A DNA stretch of 36,924 bases from Staphylococcus pseudintermedius (GTDB lineage Bacteria; Bacillota; Bacilli; Staphylococcales; Staphylococcaceae): the NCBI RefSeq assembly GCF_001792775.2, contig NZ_MLGE02000019.1, positions 1 to 36,924 of the forward strand, read 5' to 3'. The translations under genes and the position numbers were made by a program. How positions within the stretch are numbered: the first letter of the stretch is position 1; each line of letters opens with the position of its first letter. Shown here one piece after another: positions 11,347 through 21,885 of this stretch. The notes below the pieces were generated by a model, which worked only from the letters and a program-made list of their open reading frames with translations, was not told where the DNA came from and made no database searches.

Positions 11347-12625
11347 GTATGTCATCTCCCATAAATTGAATCTTAATTGCACCTTGATAGTGTTGCTGAA
11401 TATACAACGTGCCTACAGCTAAAATGTCTCCATGCGTCGTTTCGATGATCGGTATTTGTGCTCTCAAATATGCAGGAACTTTTGCATCAATCATCAGCCG
11501 CGATACTTTTTTATGATGCCCATCATGTCGTGCAATACGGTCGCCGGGTTGACGAGAACGAATGCACAATTTTGAGCCAGGCAAATCAGTCATGTCAGTA
11601 ATCTGAACGTCATAACAACCAAAGCGATACGTTCCCGCTTCAGTCACCTGTATAGTATATGTATCTAAGCTTTTTTGCATTGGCGCCATTATTACTAATT
11701 TATCATACACGATATCAGCATGCCATTGGTTTGTGTGCATCAATTGTGTTTGTGCGACCGGACCAGCTAATTTTTGTAACCAATCAGCATACGCACGCTC
11801 ACTTATCGTAACGGTATCCTCAAATTGATGCAACAATGTATCCAAGGTTAATATTTTAACATGGTACGTCAAGGCGTTGAAAGCGTATCTTGATACAGTA
11901 AAAGAATGTGCGTTTGTTGTCACAAATCGCTCGATAAAGTTGTCTACTTCATGTTGCATCAACATGAACGCTTCATCATACCACGCTTTAAGTTTTAGCA
12001 ATTGTTGCGACTTTAACTGCGCATTCTCGTCAATTTGTGGCAAGATTCGATTGCGAATATCATTGCGGACATAGGTATTGCTTGCATTCGACGTATCTTC
12101 AAAATAAGGGACATCATGTTGCTGTTGATACGCTCGAATGACATGTTTCGATGTATTTAACAACGGTCTGTACAAACGATATCCGTTACGCGCTTCAATG
12201 GTTGACATGCCGAGCGAACTGCGTGTACTTTTCCCAGTAAACAACCGGTAAAAAATCGTTTCCACTTGATCATCCTCGTGGTGCGCAGTGAGCAAACCGT
12301 CCGCGTCCAATTGGTGCATCATCGTATCAAACCATTGATAACGCATCTCCCTTGCATCATTTTGAATACTTCGTCCTTCTGCCACCACATCCGACAAGTC
12401 CAGTCGCTTCATATAGAACGGAATGTCATGCTGTTCACAGTAATGTTGAATGAATGTTGCCTCTTGCTTTGACGCCTCTCTCAAGCCATGATGTACGTGT
12501 AAACAAGTCAATTGGCGATACGTTAATGTCTCATCATATAGCAATTGATGCAGCAGTACCATACTATCAATTCCTGTCGAAACCGCAACGACGATATGGT
12601 CTGTAGCCTTCCAGTTTTGTTGCAT
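11336..12625 (-). CDS. tilS: tRNA(Ile)-lysidine synthetase
   Basis: Makes lysidine at the wobble C of tRNA-Ile(CAU), so that it reads AUA; essential in bacteria that have it. The 429-aa product has the PP-loop SxGxDS as STGIDS (16-21), HHGLR for ATP/tRNA contact, HHEDDQVET, and a C-terminal TilS domain. AGGAGTGG precedes the ATG. The ribosome-binding site lies right behind a terminator (12645-12691), which leaves no room for a promoter of its own. Confidence 0.95.
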   Translation of the reverse strand: MQQNWKATDHIVVAVSTGIDSMVLLHQLLYDETLTYRQLTCLHVHHGLREASKQEATFIQHYCEQHDIPFYMKRLDLSDVVAEGRSIQNDAREMRYQWFDTMMHQLDADGLLTAHHEDDQVETIFYRLFTGKSTRSSLGMSTIEARNGYRLYRPLLNTSKHVIRAYQQQHDVPYFEDTSNASNTYVRNDIRNRILPQIDENAQLKSQQLLKLKAWYDEAFMLMQHEVDNFIERFVTTNAHSFTVSRYAFNALTYHVKILTLDTLLHQFEDTVTISERAYADWLQKLAGPVAQTQLMHTNQWHADIVYDKLVIMAPMQKSLDTYTIQVTEAGTYRFGCYDVQITDMTDLPGSKLCIRSRQPGDRIARHDGHHKKVSRLMIDAKVPAYLRAQIPIIETTHGDILAVGTLYIQQHYQGAIKIQFMGDDIHEK

Positions 12626-12644
12626 ATCGATGCCACTCCTACAT

Positions 12645-12691
12645 TAAAATAGAGGCTGAGAGTCAAAGTTATCCTTCGTTTCTCAACCTCT
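12645..12691 (-). terminator. Terminator (or attenuator) between yabR and tilS
   Basis: Minus-strand stem AGAGGTTGAGA / TCTCAGCCTCT (11 bp, one G-U pair) with a 19-nt loop, then ATTTTAAT. The T-run is short (4 T, then AAT), so termination may be incomplete. It starts 16 bp after the yabR stop and ends 19 bp before the tilS start. Confidence 0.8.
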
Positions 12692-12707
12692 AAGTGATTA
12701 TCAATAC

Positions 12708-13085
12708 TTAACGACGTGAACCTCTGCCGCCACGTCTTGATTCTGTTTGACGCTTAATAGAAGTAAGTCTGTCTTCACTATCCTTTAAAAAGTTAGATAG
12801 CTTTTTCTCAAAGTCTTCTGGTTTTTGCGCCGGTTTTTGCTTACGCGGGCGCTCTTTTGCTTTTTTAATAGATAAACTAATTTTACCATCATCTGCAATA
12901 GATAATACTTTTACTTCTACTTCATCACCGACTGTTAAATGGTCTTCTACATTTTCGACATAGTTGTCTGCTACTTCACTAATATGAACTAGCCCACTTT
13001 TTCCTTCAGGCAACTCCACGAATGCACCAAATTTTTTGATACCAGTGACTTTACCTTTTAACTTACTTCCTACTTCGATTGACAT
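12708..13085 (-). CDS. yabR: S1-domain RNA-binding protein (YabR family)
   Basis: From the ATG at 13085 the product is 125 aa: an S1 OB-fold at residues 1-70 (GSKLKGKVTGIKKFGAFVEL... GLVHISEV...) and a basic tail ending RRGGRGSRR. The open frame extends further upstream, but those residues overlap divIC and look non-coding. A GGAGG lies 13 bp before the ATG, rather far, and a good promoter stands just upstream. The exact function is not established; ribosome or RNA binding is inferred from the S1 fold. The neighbours match Bacillus divIC-yabR. Confidence 0.9.
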   Translation of the reverse strand: MSIEVGSKLKGKVTGIKKFGAFVELPEGKSGLVHISEVADNYVENVEDHLTVGDEVEVKVLSIADDGKISLSIKKAKERPRKQKPAQKPEDFEKKLSNFLKDSEDRLTSIKRQTESRRGGRGSRR

Positions 13086-13127
13086 TGTTATAATGCATCC
13101 TCCCGCTTTAGTTCGATATATAGTTCT

Positions 13128-13156
13128 ATTATACGTTTGTTTAACTGTTTTCACAA
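13128..13156 (-). promoter_or_regulatory. Promoter of yabR
   Basis: Minus strand TTGTGA (13151-13156), a 17-bp spacer and a perfect TATAAT (13128-13133), 43 bp before the yabR ATG and after the divIC stop. It could also feed tilS-hpt-ftsH through the leaky terminator. Confidence 0.75.
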
Positions 13157-13224
13157 TGGCAAATTGAACATCGCCTTTTTTCTTTACGTTTTTTACTTGT
13201 TGACAATCCAAGTCTAAAAGTTTG

Positions 13225-13614
13225 CTACTTTTTCCCGGACTGCTTATCGTTCTTGGCGTCCTCTGGTAATTTAAAAATAATTTCACCATCATTACTTAAA
13301 TAGTACTCATCTCTCGCGATTTTTTCGACATACGCTTCATCATTCAGATTGTTCAGTTGTTCTTTTAATTCAATTTCTTGATCTTGTAACTTTTGATATT
13401 GTGCTTCTTTCTTTTGACGTTCTACTGATGCTTCGTGGTTCCCTTTCACTTGTACCATCAACATAATTAACAGCACAATAATGATGGCAAGCAATATCCC
13501 TCCGAAAACAGAGATGCGTTTTTTTACAACTTTTTTCCGGCGTTCATGTCGTTGCTTTTTAGCATTTTTTTGGCTTGTATACTGGTTGCCGATATTTTGA
13601 ATTTTTTGGGCCAT
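13225..13614 (-). CDS. divIC: Cell-division protein DivIC (FtsB-like)
   Basis: A bitopic division protein that forms a complex with FtsL and DivIB at the septum. The 129-aa product has a strongly basic cytoplasmic N-terminus (18-33), one membrane segment at about 35-56, and an external coiled coil at about 60-92 rich in Q/E/K/L. Length is typical. AAAGGTG precedes the ATG. It is 27 bp after rqcP in the same unit. Confidence 0.94.
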   Translation of the reverse strand: MAQKIQNIGNQYTSQKNAKKQRHERRKKVVKKRISVFGGILLAIIIVLLIMLMVQVKGNHEASVERQKKEAQYQKLQDQEIELKEQLNNLNDEAYVEKIARDEYYLSNDGEIIFKLPEDAKNDKQSGKK

Positions 13615-13641
13615 GGGGCGTCACCTTTCTTTATTTACCCT

Positions 13642-13899
13642 TTATTGAATGCGCGCTTCTTTAACGAGTTCGAACATCCCTTTAGCATTTTCTTTTGTCG
13701 CATGCTCATTTAATCCTGTGACTTTAACCGTAACGATTTTTTGACCAAATTGAATCACTAACTCATCATCTATTTTCACGTCTGTCCCCGCTTTGGCAGT
13801 GTGCCCATTCACCGCAACACGACCTTGATCGCTCAGTTCTTTAGCGAGTGTACGACGTTTAATTAATCGTGACACTTTTAAATACTTATCGAGTCTCAT
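13642..13899 (-). CDS. rqcP: S4-domain ribosome quality-control protein RqcP (YabO/Hsp15 family)
   Basis: An 85-aa S4 RNA-binding protein (MRLDKYLKVSRLIKRRTLAK, then VAVNG). Relatives bind the 50S-peptidyl-tRNA complex and drive poly-alanine tailing with RqcH. The start is preceded by a G-rich SD (GGGGGG) and overlaps the end of yabN by 14 bp, so expression is likely coupled. Pth, which also handles peptidyl-tRNA, lies upstream in the same run of genes. Confidence 0.93.
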   Translation of the reverse strand: MRLDKYLKVSRLIKRRTLAKELSDQGRVAVNGHTAKAGTDVKIDDELVIQFGQKIVTVKVTGLNEHATKENAKGMFELVKEARIQ

Positions 13900-15073
13900 A
13901 ATTGCCCCCCTGTTCTATATAAGCTTTAAGTTCTTCTTCCGTAAAGTCTTTATTTTTGACTTCATCATACAATTTTAAGAAATAGGTCGCAAATACTTTC
14001 TCAAATTTAACGCGTTCTTTTTTACCTTCTGCTTGCTTTTCAGTTTGCCAAATCGATTTCACATCGTCGACATTTTGCGCACTTTCATCACCAAAAATGT
14101 GCGGATGACGACGAATCATCTTTTCAGTCAAACTTACTACGACTTCACGCGTATCCATGTACCCTTCTTTACGACCGATATTCGTATGCAACAACACTTG
14201 TAACAAGATGTCGCCGAGCTCTTCAATCATATGCCAATCATCTTCGTTATCGATCGCTTCAAATAACTCGTACGTTTCTTCAAGCAAATAGCGCTTTAAC
14301 GTTTGGTGCGTTTGGACTTTATCCCAAGGGCAACCATGTTCATCGTCAACTAAACGCGCAATCACTTGATCCGCATAATCAAAGTCACCATACAAGGCTG
14401 TCTCATCAGTCACTTTCGGCACAAAGACGCTCGTTAAATTCGTATACGTCACATCATGATCTAATGCATATATTGGACAACGCGTCACTTGTGCCCCACC
14501 TTGATGTGCCCCGTCAACGACCATCACTTCAAAGTCATCCGGGTAACGTTCCATCAAGGATAACTTTAAGTTACCGGCAACCATGTCACTATAAACTTGC
14601 GTAATGACTGTTGCTGTCCGCGGATTGAGCATGTCCACCGTTAACGCTGTTGCATCTAACATCGTAAAGCCATCGTTCGGGTCGACATCGACCGCTTCAA
14701 ATACATCATCAATAAAGCTACGTCCACCTAACACTTTAACTGCCACATTGTGTTTGAGTGCATTTTGCAACAATAACTGTGTCGTTGTCTCAGCCACGCG
14801 CGGATGACCCGGCACAGCATACACAATGTCTTCATGTTGCGCATATTCGAACAATCGCTCTGTTATCGCTTGATACACTGGTTCGAACGTTTCATGCGCT
14901 TCGTATACATCGTCAAAACTTTCGATCGCGATGCCTTCTAATTGTGCGATTACGGGATGATTTTTCGTACGCACATAAATTTTAGCTTGTTGTTGAATTA
15001 ATTTGTAAATACTAACGGGTAATTCGTCTAAACCGTAGTTCCCTAATCCTATAATTGTCAGTTGGTGTGTCAT
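13886..15073 (-). CDS. yabN: YabN: tetrapyrrole methylase-like domain fused to MazG NTP pyrophosphohydrolase
   Basis: A 395-aa two-domain protein. Residues 1-210 are a SAM-dependent tetrapyrrole-methylase fold (IIGLGNYGLDELP; YAVPGHPRVAE). Residues about 232-370 are a MazG domain with GCPWDK, the metal-binding EETYE (265-269) and E285xxD288. MazG hydrolyses aberrant NTPs; the methylase half has no known substrate. ATG 15073 is chosen (AAAGGAAG seven bases upstream); the longer open frame lies inside the preceding gene. It overlaps the flippase stop by 4 bp (ATGA). Confidence 0.93.
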   Translation of the reverse strand: MTHQLTIIGLGNYGLDELPVSIYKLIQQQAKIYVRTKNHPVIAQLEGIAIESFDDVYEAHETFEPVYQAITERLFEYAQHEDIVYAVPGHPRVAETTTQLLLQNALKHNVAVKVLGGRSFIDDVFEAVDVDPNDGFTMLDATALTVDMLNPRTATVITQVYSDMVAGNLKLSLMERYPDDFEVMVVDGAHQGGAQVTRCPIYALDHDVTYTNLTSVFVPKVTDETALYGDFDYADQVIARLVDDEHGCPWDKVQTHQTLKRYLLEETYELFEAIDNEDDWHMIEELGDILLQVLLHTNIGRKEGYMDTREVVVSLTEKMIRRHPHIFGDESAQNVDDVKSIWQTEKQAEGKKERVKFEKVFATYFLKLYDEVKNKDFTEEELKAYIEQGGNYETR

Positions 15074-16602
15074 GACTTTCTTCCTTTCTCCCACGAAATG
15101 ACTTTGTCGCCAAACGGTAAATGAATCCACTCTTCTTCACTTAAAATATTGAGGTACAAGAGCATGAAGACGATGGTACCCACGCCGACCATCGCTGCAA
15201 TAAGAAGTTCAATCAAACCTCCGAAACGTGTCTCAGTAGGAATAAGATAATGACATAATTGTACAACAGTTGTCATGACCAATAAAGCTAAAACCAGTTT
15301 CACATAAAACTTTCGCAAAGCGTGAAGACGATAGAGCTGTACGACACGATGATGTAAGACCACAACAAACACGACTAAAGAACTCACCGTCGCTACACTT
15401 GCACCCAAAATACCAAACAACGGAATCACGATGATGTTGAGCACACCTTTTGTAACGATTCCGATGACGAGCGCTTTCATAATCATACGAAATTCTTCAT
15501 GCACTTCTAGCAACGCGATGTACATCATAATGAGTGACACGCATATGACAGTCAACATATATAGCGACAATGTGCCTGTCAATTCTGCGCGTTCAAAAAA
15601 GACACGGTTAAGTAACGGTATTAAATTAATCAGCCCAATACCGCTCGCACTGCTGATCACAATCGTAATCTTCAGTGAGGCATTCGCATAACTATGCATT
15701 TGTTGGCGCTGCCCGTTTTTCTTCGTATCTGTCAATAGTGGAATTAACACGAAACAGAAGGTCGTTGTGACGATAAGTCCCATTTGAATAAAGGACGCAC
15801 CACGATCGAAAATCCCTTTTTGCGTAATCGCTTCATCAAACGTGAGTCCAGTACCGTAACGCAACATATTCACAATGGTAAAGCTATCGACCACTTGCCA
15901 TAAAATAACGATTAAATGACTGATTGCAAAGACGACTGTCGCAATGAAAAAACGACGCCACTGCAAGTTTTCTTGATCAATAGACGTAGTAGAAAGATGA
16001 CTTTTGAAAGCTAACAACACCGTCGCTACTACAAAACCTGCAGTTGACGCGACAATGGCCCATGTTCCCGCCTGATAAATCGACAAGTCCTGAAAGACAA
16101 ACAATCCAATCACAACACCGATTAAACCGACGCGAACCAATTGTTCCAACACTTGTGAATACGCAGGCATGTGCATTTCGTATTTGGATTGAAAATAACC
16201 ACGCAACAAACCGAGTGCCCCAACAGAAACAAAACTGAAACTTGCCGCTCGAATCATCGGCGTTAATTGCGGATCACCCATTAACAACGCGACCACTTTC
16301 GCACCGATGAACATCAGCGCGCAAATGACTATACCTACACTTGTCAATATTCGACATAACCGAATGAAGAATGGTTTTGATACACGCTGATGCCCTAACA
16401 TTTGAGTATACGCACTCGGCAACGCATTGCTCGACAAGACCACACCTAATGCGACAATAGGATAAATTTGTTGATACGCATACAATCCTTCATCACCGAG
16501 TACATTTTGATAAGGTACCCGATACAAAGCACTCAATACTTTGACGACAATCAATCCTAACGTCAGGACGACGACACCATTAAATGCTGTGTTAGATTTC
16601 AT
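15070..16602 (-). CDS. Polysaccharide-type lipid flippase, MATE/MOP superfamily (YabM/SpoVB-like)
   Basis: A 510-aa integral membrane protein with about a dozen hydrophobic helices throughout (for example 8-25, 82-107, 146-164, 280-300, 350-370). The N-terminal pattern [24 protein letters not shown] is typical of the MurJ/SpoVB/Wzx group that flips lipid-linked sugars. The substrate cannot be told; MurJ function is possible, but this locus is usually the YabM paralogue. It overlaps mfd by 11 bp and yabN by 4 bp. Confidence 0.88.
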   Translation of the reverse strand: MKSNTAFNGVVVLTLGLIVVKVLSALYRVPYQNVLGDEGLYAYQQIYPIVALGVVLSSNALPSAYTQMLGHQRVSKPFFIRLCRILTSVGIVICALMFIGAKVVALLMGDPQLTPMIRAASFSFVSVGALGLLRGYFQSKYEMHMPAYSQVLEQLVRVGLIGVVIGLFVFQDLSIYQAGTWAIVASTAGFVVATVLLAFKSHLSTTSIDQENLQWRRFFIATVVFAISHLIVILWQVVDSFTIVNMLRYGTGLTFDEAITQKGIFDRGASFIQMGLIVTTTFCFVLIPLLTDTKKNGQRQQMHSYANASLKITIVISSASGIGLINLIPLLNRVFFERAELTGTLSLYMLTVICVSLIMMYIALLEVHEEFRMIMKALVIGIVTKGVLNIIVIPLFGILGASVATVSSLVVFVVVLHHRVVQLYRLHALRKFYVKLVLALLVMTTVVQLCHYLIPTETRFGGLIELLIAAMVGVGTIVFMLLYLNILSEEEWIHLPFGDKVISWEKGRKS

Positions 16603-19600
16603 GCGGGAGTCTCAAACTTTCTTCCAACGTCTTCGCTAAAAATTTCAGTGATTCGAGCCATTGTTTTCCTTTTGTCAACGTCACTTTCATACAGCCATCT
16701 TGTACGCCGACTTTCATTGCACGACCGAGCGCGATTGTATTTTTAAATAACGCTTCACCGTCAATATCATTTGTACCTTTTGGGGTTAATAAAATTTCAA
16801 TCGTTTTGCCTGTATCTTTCACGGACTGCACACCGACGTGAAGGAGATGGACTTTAATCTCTACAGAATCTAACAATTGCTCAACCTCTGTTGGATACGT
16901 ATTGAAACGATCAAGCAATTCATCTTTAATATCCATCAATTGCTCCATACTTTCAGTCGCTCTCAACTTCTTGTAAATTTCAATTTTCGCTTGTTCATTA
17001 CGAATGTATTCAGCTGGTAAATATGCATCGAGTTTCAAATCTAACTCAAGCTCAGGAACCGGCGTTTCTTCTTTAATGCCACGTTTTTCGTTCACCGCTT
17101 CTTCTAACATTTGTGAGTACAAGTCAAAGCCGACCGAATCAATGAAACCGTGCTGTTGTTTACCGAGTAAGTTACCTGCACCCCGAATGTTCAAGTCACG
17201 CATCGCAATTTTAAAGCCACTGCCAAGTTCGGTAAATTCTTTAATTGCTTGGAGACGTTCTTCAGCAACTTCATTCAATACACGGTTCGTTGCGTGAAGG
17301 AAATACGCATACCCGATACGGCTCGAACGACCGACACGTCCACGTAATTGGTACAGCTGGCTCAAGCCAAAACGATCGGCATCTTCAATAATGAGTGTAT
17401 TTGCATTCGGTACATCGACACCTGTTTCGATAATCGTCGTCGTCACTAAAATGTCGTACTCTCCATTAATAAAGTCGAGCATCGTTTCTTCCAAGTCACG
17501 TTCTGGCAATTGACCGTGCGCGACACCAATTGAAGCGTCTGGCATCAACATTTGAAGCTGTTCACGTTTTTCATATATGGAACTGACACGGTTGTAGAGA
17601 TAAAACACTTGGCCATCTCGAGAAAGTTCCCGTTCTAAAGCTTCTTTAATAAAGTTAGTGTTTTGCTCTAGGACGTACGTTTGGACTGGGAAACGGTTTT
17701 CTGGTGGTGTTTCAATAATCGACAGGTCACGCACGCCCAACATACTCATATGCAACGTACGCGGAATCGGTGTCGCAGTTAATGTCAGTACATCGACATT
17801 TGCTTTTAACTGCTTAATTTTTTCTTTGTGACGCACACCAAATCGCTGTTCTTCATCGACAATGAGTAAACCTAAATCTTTATACTCAACTGTTTTACCG
17901 AGTAACTTATGTGTCCCTACAACGATGTCCACAAAGCCTGATTTCAAACCTTCTTTTGTCTCGCGCACTTCTTTAGGAGTACGGAAGCGGCTCATTAAAT
18001 GAATTTCGACAGGGAAATCACGCATCCGCTCAATCAACGTTTCATAATGTTGTTGCGCTAAAATGGTTGTCGGTACTAAAAATGCGACCTGTTTCCCTGA
18101 CATAACTGCTTTGAACGCCGCTCTGACAGCCACTTCAGTTTTACCGTAACCTACGTCACCGCATAACAGACGGTCCATAGGTCTTTGGCTTTCCATGTCA
18201 TTTTTAATTTCGATAATCGATTTCGCTTGGTCATCCGTTAAATCATATGGGAAGTCCATTTCAAACGCATATTGTTCTGCTGTATCTGGCCCAAATTGAT
18301 AACCGACAGATTGTTCGCGTTCTTTATATAAAGCTATCAGTTCGTCCGCAATGTCTTCTACACTGCGCTGAACTTTCGCTTTCGTTTTCTTCCATTCACT
18401 ACCGCCTAACTTATACAGCTTTGGCGATTTATCTTCCGAACCTACATATTTTTGCACTTGCTCCATTTGATCAACAGGTACAAAGAGTTGGTCTGTGCCT
18501 TGATATTGAATTTTAATATAGTCGCGGTGTACATCACCTACCGCTAGTGTTTCCACGCCGAGGTAGCGACCTACACCATGATGCACGTGCACGACATAAT
18601 CGCCGACATTCAATTCTTGGTATGATTTAATTTTTTCCGCATTACTTAATGTTTTACGACGCTTTTTCGTGCTCTTTTTCTGCTTAGACTTAAACAATTC
18701 ACGTTCTGTCACCACAACGAGCGACATGTAAGGGAGTTCGAAGCCTTCTGACAAGCTGCCCTCAATGATTGCCGCATGTCCCGCCGCCATTGTGTCAACG
18801 TCAGGCTCTAACAGTGTAGGGATATGCATTTCGCTTAACATCGCCTGAATACGTTCTTTTTTCGTTGCCGTTTCTACCATGACGACGACACGGTCTTCTT
18901 GTCGCATATAGCGTTGAAATTCAGAAGTCATGATGTCGTATTGCCCGTAAAATTGTTGGACCGGTTTACATGAAAACTTAATCATGTCGTCTAACTTCAT
19001 TTGCATTGAGGCAGTAAATAACGTGAAAAACGTAATTTTGAACTGGCGTAACATTCGATCAAATGCCTCATCATCCATAAAACGCTGTCCGATAAAGCCT
19101 TTACCACTTTCAATCAAATTTTGTAAAAAGTCTTCAGTTTCAACCGACAAAGATTCCTCAGTTTCGCGAACACGATTGTATTCATCAACTAAAATGATCG
19201 CGTTATCTTTAAGGTAATCTAAAATGGTTGTAGGCTTCTCATACATAAATGCAACTAAACGACGCAATATTTGGGGATCAAAATGCGTATCCTCAACCAT
19301 TTGAAAACTATCATACGTCTCTTTCAAATCTTGGCGTACTGACTTGTCAATTTTAGGTCTCGTCGTTTCGTAAGCAGACTTCAAAGCTGTCATCATCTGT
19401 TGTCGGACGGCCTCTGTCATAATATAATCGTGCGCTGTCGTAATTTCCGCGCTGTCGATATTTTCTGATGAACGTTGCGTTTCTACATCGAATTGACGAA
19501 TCGAATCCACTTCCGTATCGAACAGTTCAATTCGAATCGGTTCACCTAGTAACGGATACACATCAATAATGCCACCACGCACCGAAAATTCACCAATATT

Positions 19601-20104
19601 GGACACGACCGATTCACGTCGGTATCCCATGCTCACTAATTTTTCTAAAAGCGCGTCAATCTCAATATCGTCGCCCACTTCAAAAGTCATTTGATGGTCA
19701 CGCCACATTTCTTTAGGTGTGAGCAACTTTTTCAAGCCATTTAAGGGGACGATAAATAACCCGCGACGATCATTCGCGAGTGCTGTTAACGTTCGTACGC
19801 GTTCACTCATCAATTCTGGGCTTTGCGTTGAAAATTCTTCTGTCATCATATCTTGAACAGGATATTTATACACTTCATCATCCGGAACAAACTGTAATAA
19901 ATCTGCTTCAATCTTGTCCGCCTGATATAAATTATTTGTAACCAAAACAACTTGGCGGTGGTCCGATTGATAAAGTTCCGCAATGATAGATGCTTTCGCG
20001 GCAGGGGTTAATCCTGTCACGAGCACATTGGATTGACCGACTTGCTCTGCTAAATCTTTAAATCTCGAGTCTCTATTTATAATTTCATTGATTATTGATT
20101 TCAC
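16592..20104 (-). CDS. mfd: Transcription-repair coupling factor Mfd
   Basis: A DNA translocase that removes RNA polymerase stalled at lesions and recruits UvrA. The 1170-aa length is full for the family. Order: UvrB-like N-terminal region (1 to about 350), CarD-like RNAP-interaction domain (about 498-555), RecG-type helicase with Walker A GDVGYGKT (649-656) and VDEEQRFG (749-756), TATPIPRTL, a GRVGR motif VI, and the C-terminal TRCF domain. It overlaps pth by 4 bp upstream and the flippase by 11 bp downstream. Confidence 0.98.
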   Translation of the reverse strand: MKSIINEIINRDSRFKDLAEQVGQSNVLVTGLTPAAKASIIAELYQSDHRQVVLVTNNLYQADKIEADLLQFVPDDEVYKYPVQDMMTEEFSTQSPELMSERVRTLTALANDRRGLFIVPLNGLKKLLTPKEMWRDHQMTFEVGDDIEIDALLEKLVSMGYRRESVVSNIGEFSVRGGIIDVYPLLGEPIRIELFDTEVDSIRQFDVETQRSSENIDSAEITTAHDYIMTEAVRQQMMTALKSAYETTRPKIDKSVRQDLKETYDSFQMVEDTHFDPQILRRLVAFMYEKPTTILDYLKDNAIILVDEYNRVRETEESLSVETEDFLQNLIESGKGFIGQRFMDDEAFDRMLRQFKITFFTLFTASMQMKLDDMIKFSCKPVQQFYGQYDIMTSEFQRYMRQEDRVVVMVETATKKERIQAMLSEMHIPTLLEPDVDTMAAGHAAIIEGSLSEGFELPYMSLVVVTERELFKSKQKKSTKKRRKTLSNAEKIKSYQELNVGDYVVHVHHGVGRYLGVETLAVGDVHRDYIKIQYQGTDQLFVPVDQMEQVQKYVGSEDKSPKLYKLGGSEWKKTKAKVQRSVEDIADELIALYKEREQSVGYQFGPDTAEQYAFEMDFPYDLTDDQAKSIIEIKNDMESQRPMDRLLCGDVGYGKTEVAVRAAFKAVMSGKQVAFLVPTTILAQQHYETLIERMRDFPVEIHLMSRFRTPKEVRETKEGLKSGFVDIVVGTHKLLGKTVEYKDLGLLIVDEEQRFGVRHKEKIKQLKANVDVLTLTATPIPRTLHMSMLGVRDLSIIETPPENRFPVQTYVLEQNTNFIKEALERELSRDGQVFYLYNRVSSIYEKREQLQMLMPDASIGVAHGQLPERDLEETMLDFINGEYDILVTTTIIETGVDVPNANTLIIEDADRFGLSQLYQLRGRVGRSSRIGYAYFLHATNRVLNEVAEERLQAIKEFTELGSGFKIAMRDLNIRGAGNLLGKQQHGFIDSVGFDLYSQMLEEAVNEKRGIKEETPVPELELDLKLDAYLPAEYIRNEQAKIEIYKKLRATESMEQLMDIKDELLDRFNTYPTEVEQLLDSVEIKVHLLHVGVQSVKDTGKTIEILLTPKGTNDIDGEALFKNTIALGRAMKVGVQDGCMKVTLTKGKQWLESLKFLAKTLEESLRLPHEI

Positions 20105-20673
20105 TTAGCCTCACCATTATATCGATTCATTACATTTTCGAATTTTTCGTTTCCTATAAATGCTTCCACTGCATCTGCCACATGTTGAATGACTGTATCC
20201 ATCACTTTCATTTCATTGGTTGAAAAGCGCTGTAATACATAATCCTTGGCCGCCATCCCATTCGAAGGACGATCGATACCAATACGAATCCGTTTAAAGT
20301 CGCTCGTGCCTAACATTTGGATGATTGATTTCATACCGTTATGACCACCAGCGCTGCCTTTTTGACGCAAACGTACATGACCTTGTGCTAAATCTAAATC
20401 ATCGTACAATACGAGCAAATCATCAACCTCAACATCATAGTAATCCATCAGAGGGGCCACTGCTTCACCTGACAAATTCATCAAAGTCAATGGTTCGATG
20501 AGCATCACTTTTTCACCATTGATGCGCTCTATCGTATATGCACCACGAAACTTTTGCTTGTCAAGTTTGATTTGATGTCTATCAAGTAGATGATCGATGA
20601 CTTCAAAACCGATATTATGTCTCGTATATTCATACTTCTTCCCTATATTACCTAAGCCTACAATACACTTCAT
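20101..20673 (-). CDS. pth: Peptidyl-tRNA hydrolase
   Basis: Frees tRNA from prematurely released peptidyl-tRNA. The 190-aa protein has [17 protein letters not shown] with catalytic His19 and Asn9, and the [11 protein letters not shown] motif. Two ATGs stand in tandem; the second (20673) is chosen because GGAGGT lies 5 bp before it and only 2 bp before the first. It is the first gene of the pth-mfd-flippase-yabN-rqcP-divIC run. Confidence 0.97.
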   Translation of the reverse strand: MKCIVGLGNIGKKYEYTRHNIGFEVIDHLLDRHQIKLDKQKFRGAYTIERINGEKVMLIEPLTLMNLSGEAVAPLMDYYDVEVDDLLVLYDDLDLAQGHVRLRQKGSAGGHNGMKSIIQMLGTSDFKRIRIGIDRPSNGMAAKDYVLQRFSTNEMKVMDTVIQHVADAVEAFIGNEKFENVMNRYNGEAK

Positions 20674-20779
20674 CATTGACCTCCATGTTTGTCTTTCTCC
20701 TACGCTCTATTCATCATTTGCGTTTAATATCCCTATATTAACACATTTGACCTTGAACTTGGTGAATCGTCCTATTCCT

Positions 20780-20810
20780 ATTATAGAACTTCTATTCGAA
20801 ACACTCACAA
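20780..20810 (-). promoter_or_regulatory. Candidate promoter of pth
   Basis: Minus strand TATAAT (20780-20785) with TTGTGA (20805-20810) at a 19-bp spacer, long but workable. It lies about 105 bp before the pth ATG. TTCGAA palindromes lie within the spacer and just upstream of the -35. Confidence 0.5.
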
Positions 20811-20991
20811 CTTATCGAAAATTCGAAATCGCGATACGATGACATTCAAATCCGAATAGGCGTTCATGCCACGTTTAACACCATTAATCATGTCTTTTCA
20901 CATTATGCAACGGCACAAATCACGAATGCTTTTTTCACGTTTCTCATATTGAACTACTTTTCAGCAGGCATTCTTTTTCATTGGCCATTTC

Positions 20992-21025
20992 AAAAAAGGG
21001 CCATCGCTTGGTACGCCCCTTTTTT
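20992..21025. terminator. Symmetric hairpin, possible bidirectional terminator
   Basis: AAAAAAGGG (20992-21000) pairs with CCCTTTTTT (21017-21025) around a 16-nt loop. A/T tracts on both sides let it work on either strand. On the minus strand it would back up the rplY terminator about 50 bp upstream; there is no known plus-strand gene here. Confidence 0.6.
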
Positions 21026-21075
21026 AACATTTGTCTCCATCGTGTCGCCTTGAACCAAAAGTTAACGACAACGCT

Positions 21076-21108
21076 AAAAAGAGCTGACACCCATAAGGCT
21101 CAGCTCTT
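21076..21108 (-). terminator. Terminator of rplY
   Basis: Minus-strand stem AAGAGCTGA / TCAGCTCTT (9 bp perfect) with a 12-nt loop, followed by TTT. It begins 24 bp after the rplY stop. Confidence 0.88.
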
Positions 21109-21132
21109 CTTGCAATGATATTGATATCATTT

Positions 21133-21783
21133 TTATTCTTCTTTTGCTTCCTCTTCTGAAGATTCACCCACAACTTCTGGTTCTTCTTGAGTAGATGCGC
21201 CTTCCATTGCTTCGATTTCTTCTTCAGTTGGCTCTTCAGTAGGTGCAACAACTGAAACGATTGTATCTTCAGCTTCGTTTTCGATAGTGAAGTCACCAGA
21301 AACTTTAACGTCAGCTACTGATAAGCTGTCGTTGATGTTTAATTCGCTAATATCCACTTCGATATATTCAGGAATGCTGTCTGGTGTAGCAGTAATTTCT
21401 AAGTTGAATAATGGTTGTTCAACTACGCCACCTTCTTTAGCACCAGGTGCTTCACCAATTAAGTGAACAGGTACTTCTACAGTACGCTCTTCAGTCATAT
21501 TGATTGCTAAGAAGTCAATATGTGTAATTTGGTTTTTAAGTGAGTCGTATTGATAATCTGATACCATTACTTTGATTTGTTTTGAACCTACACCAAGTTC
21601 AATCACACCGTTACGTCCAACTTCACGAATCAATTTGATGAATTCTACTTCATCTACTTTAACTGATACGTTTTTAGTACCGTAACCATAAACAACTGCT
21701 GGTACTTTACCTGCTTCACGGATCTTACGTAAGTCACCGCGAGTTTGTTTACCTTGACGAATAATAGACTTTAATGAAGCCAT
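21133..21783 (-). CDS. rplY: Ribosomal protein bL25, CTC (long) form
   Basis: Binds loop E of 5S rRNA in the large subunit; the long form is the Ctc stress-linked version. The 216-aa product has the L25 domain (1 to about 95, including [11 protein letters not shown]), the TL5/CTC beta domain, and a very acidic Glu-rich tail (about 185-216). Start ATG 21783 (MASLKSI) fits AAAGGTGG at 9 bp; upstream in-frame ATGs are too close to that SD. It has its own promoter, a folded leader and a terminator, so it forms a separate unit after prs. Confidence 0.96.
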   Translation of the reverse strand: MASLKSIIRQGKQTRGDLRKIREAGKVPAVVYGYGTKNVSVKVDEVEFIKLIREVGRNGVIELGVGSKQIKVMVSDYQYDSLKNQITHIDFLAINMTEERTVEVPVHLIGEAPGAKEGGVVEQPLFNLEITATPDSIPEYIEVDISELNINDSLSVADVKVSGDFTIENEAEDTIVSVVAPTEEPTEEEIEAMEGASTQEEPEVVGESSEEEAKEE

Positions 21784-21821
21784 ATTCATTTTCCACCTTT
21801 CCATTGCACACTGTTGTGCTG

Positions 21822-21854
21822 CACTTGCCCATCAACCTATGTTGCTTGCAAGTG
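21822..21854 (-). promoter_or_regulatory. Structured leader of rplY
   Basis: In the transcript CACTTGC (21848-21854) pairs with GCAAGTG (21822-21828), enclosing a second helix CAAC/GTTG (21841-21844 with 21833-21836) with internal-loop bases AAG and ATGG. It lies between the promoter and the SD. Autogenous control by the ribosomal protein is a possibility only. Confidence 0.45.
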
Positions 21855-21885
21855 TGTATTTGTCCGTATTGACACGAACAGACCC

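Larger units (their letters stand above)
20677..21132 (-). other. 456-bp intergenic region between rplY and pth
   Basis: No gene supported. From right to left in the direction of transcription it holds the rplY terminator (21076-21108), a second symmetric hairpin (20992-21025), about 160 bp with nothing recognised, and a candidate pth promoter flanked by two TTCGAA palindromes (20795-20800 and 20822-20827). Confidence 0.6.

Noticed and set aside
11336..11382. Longer hpt starting inside tilS (MQLRFNLWEM...).
   Set aside because: The extension has no SD at the right distance and is not found in the family; ATG 11346 with GGGAG fits.
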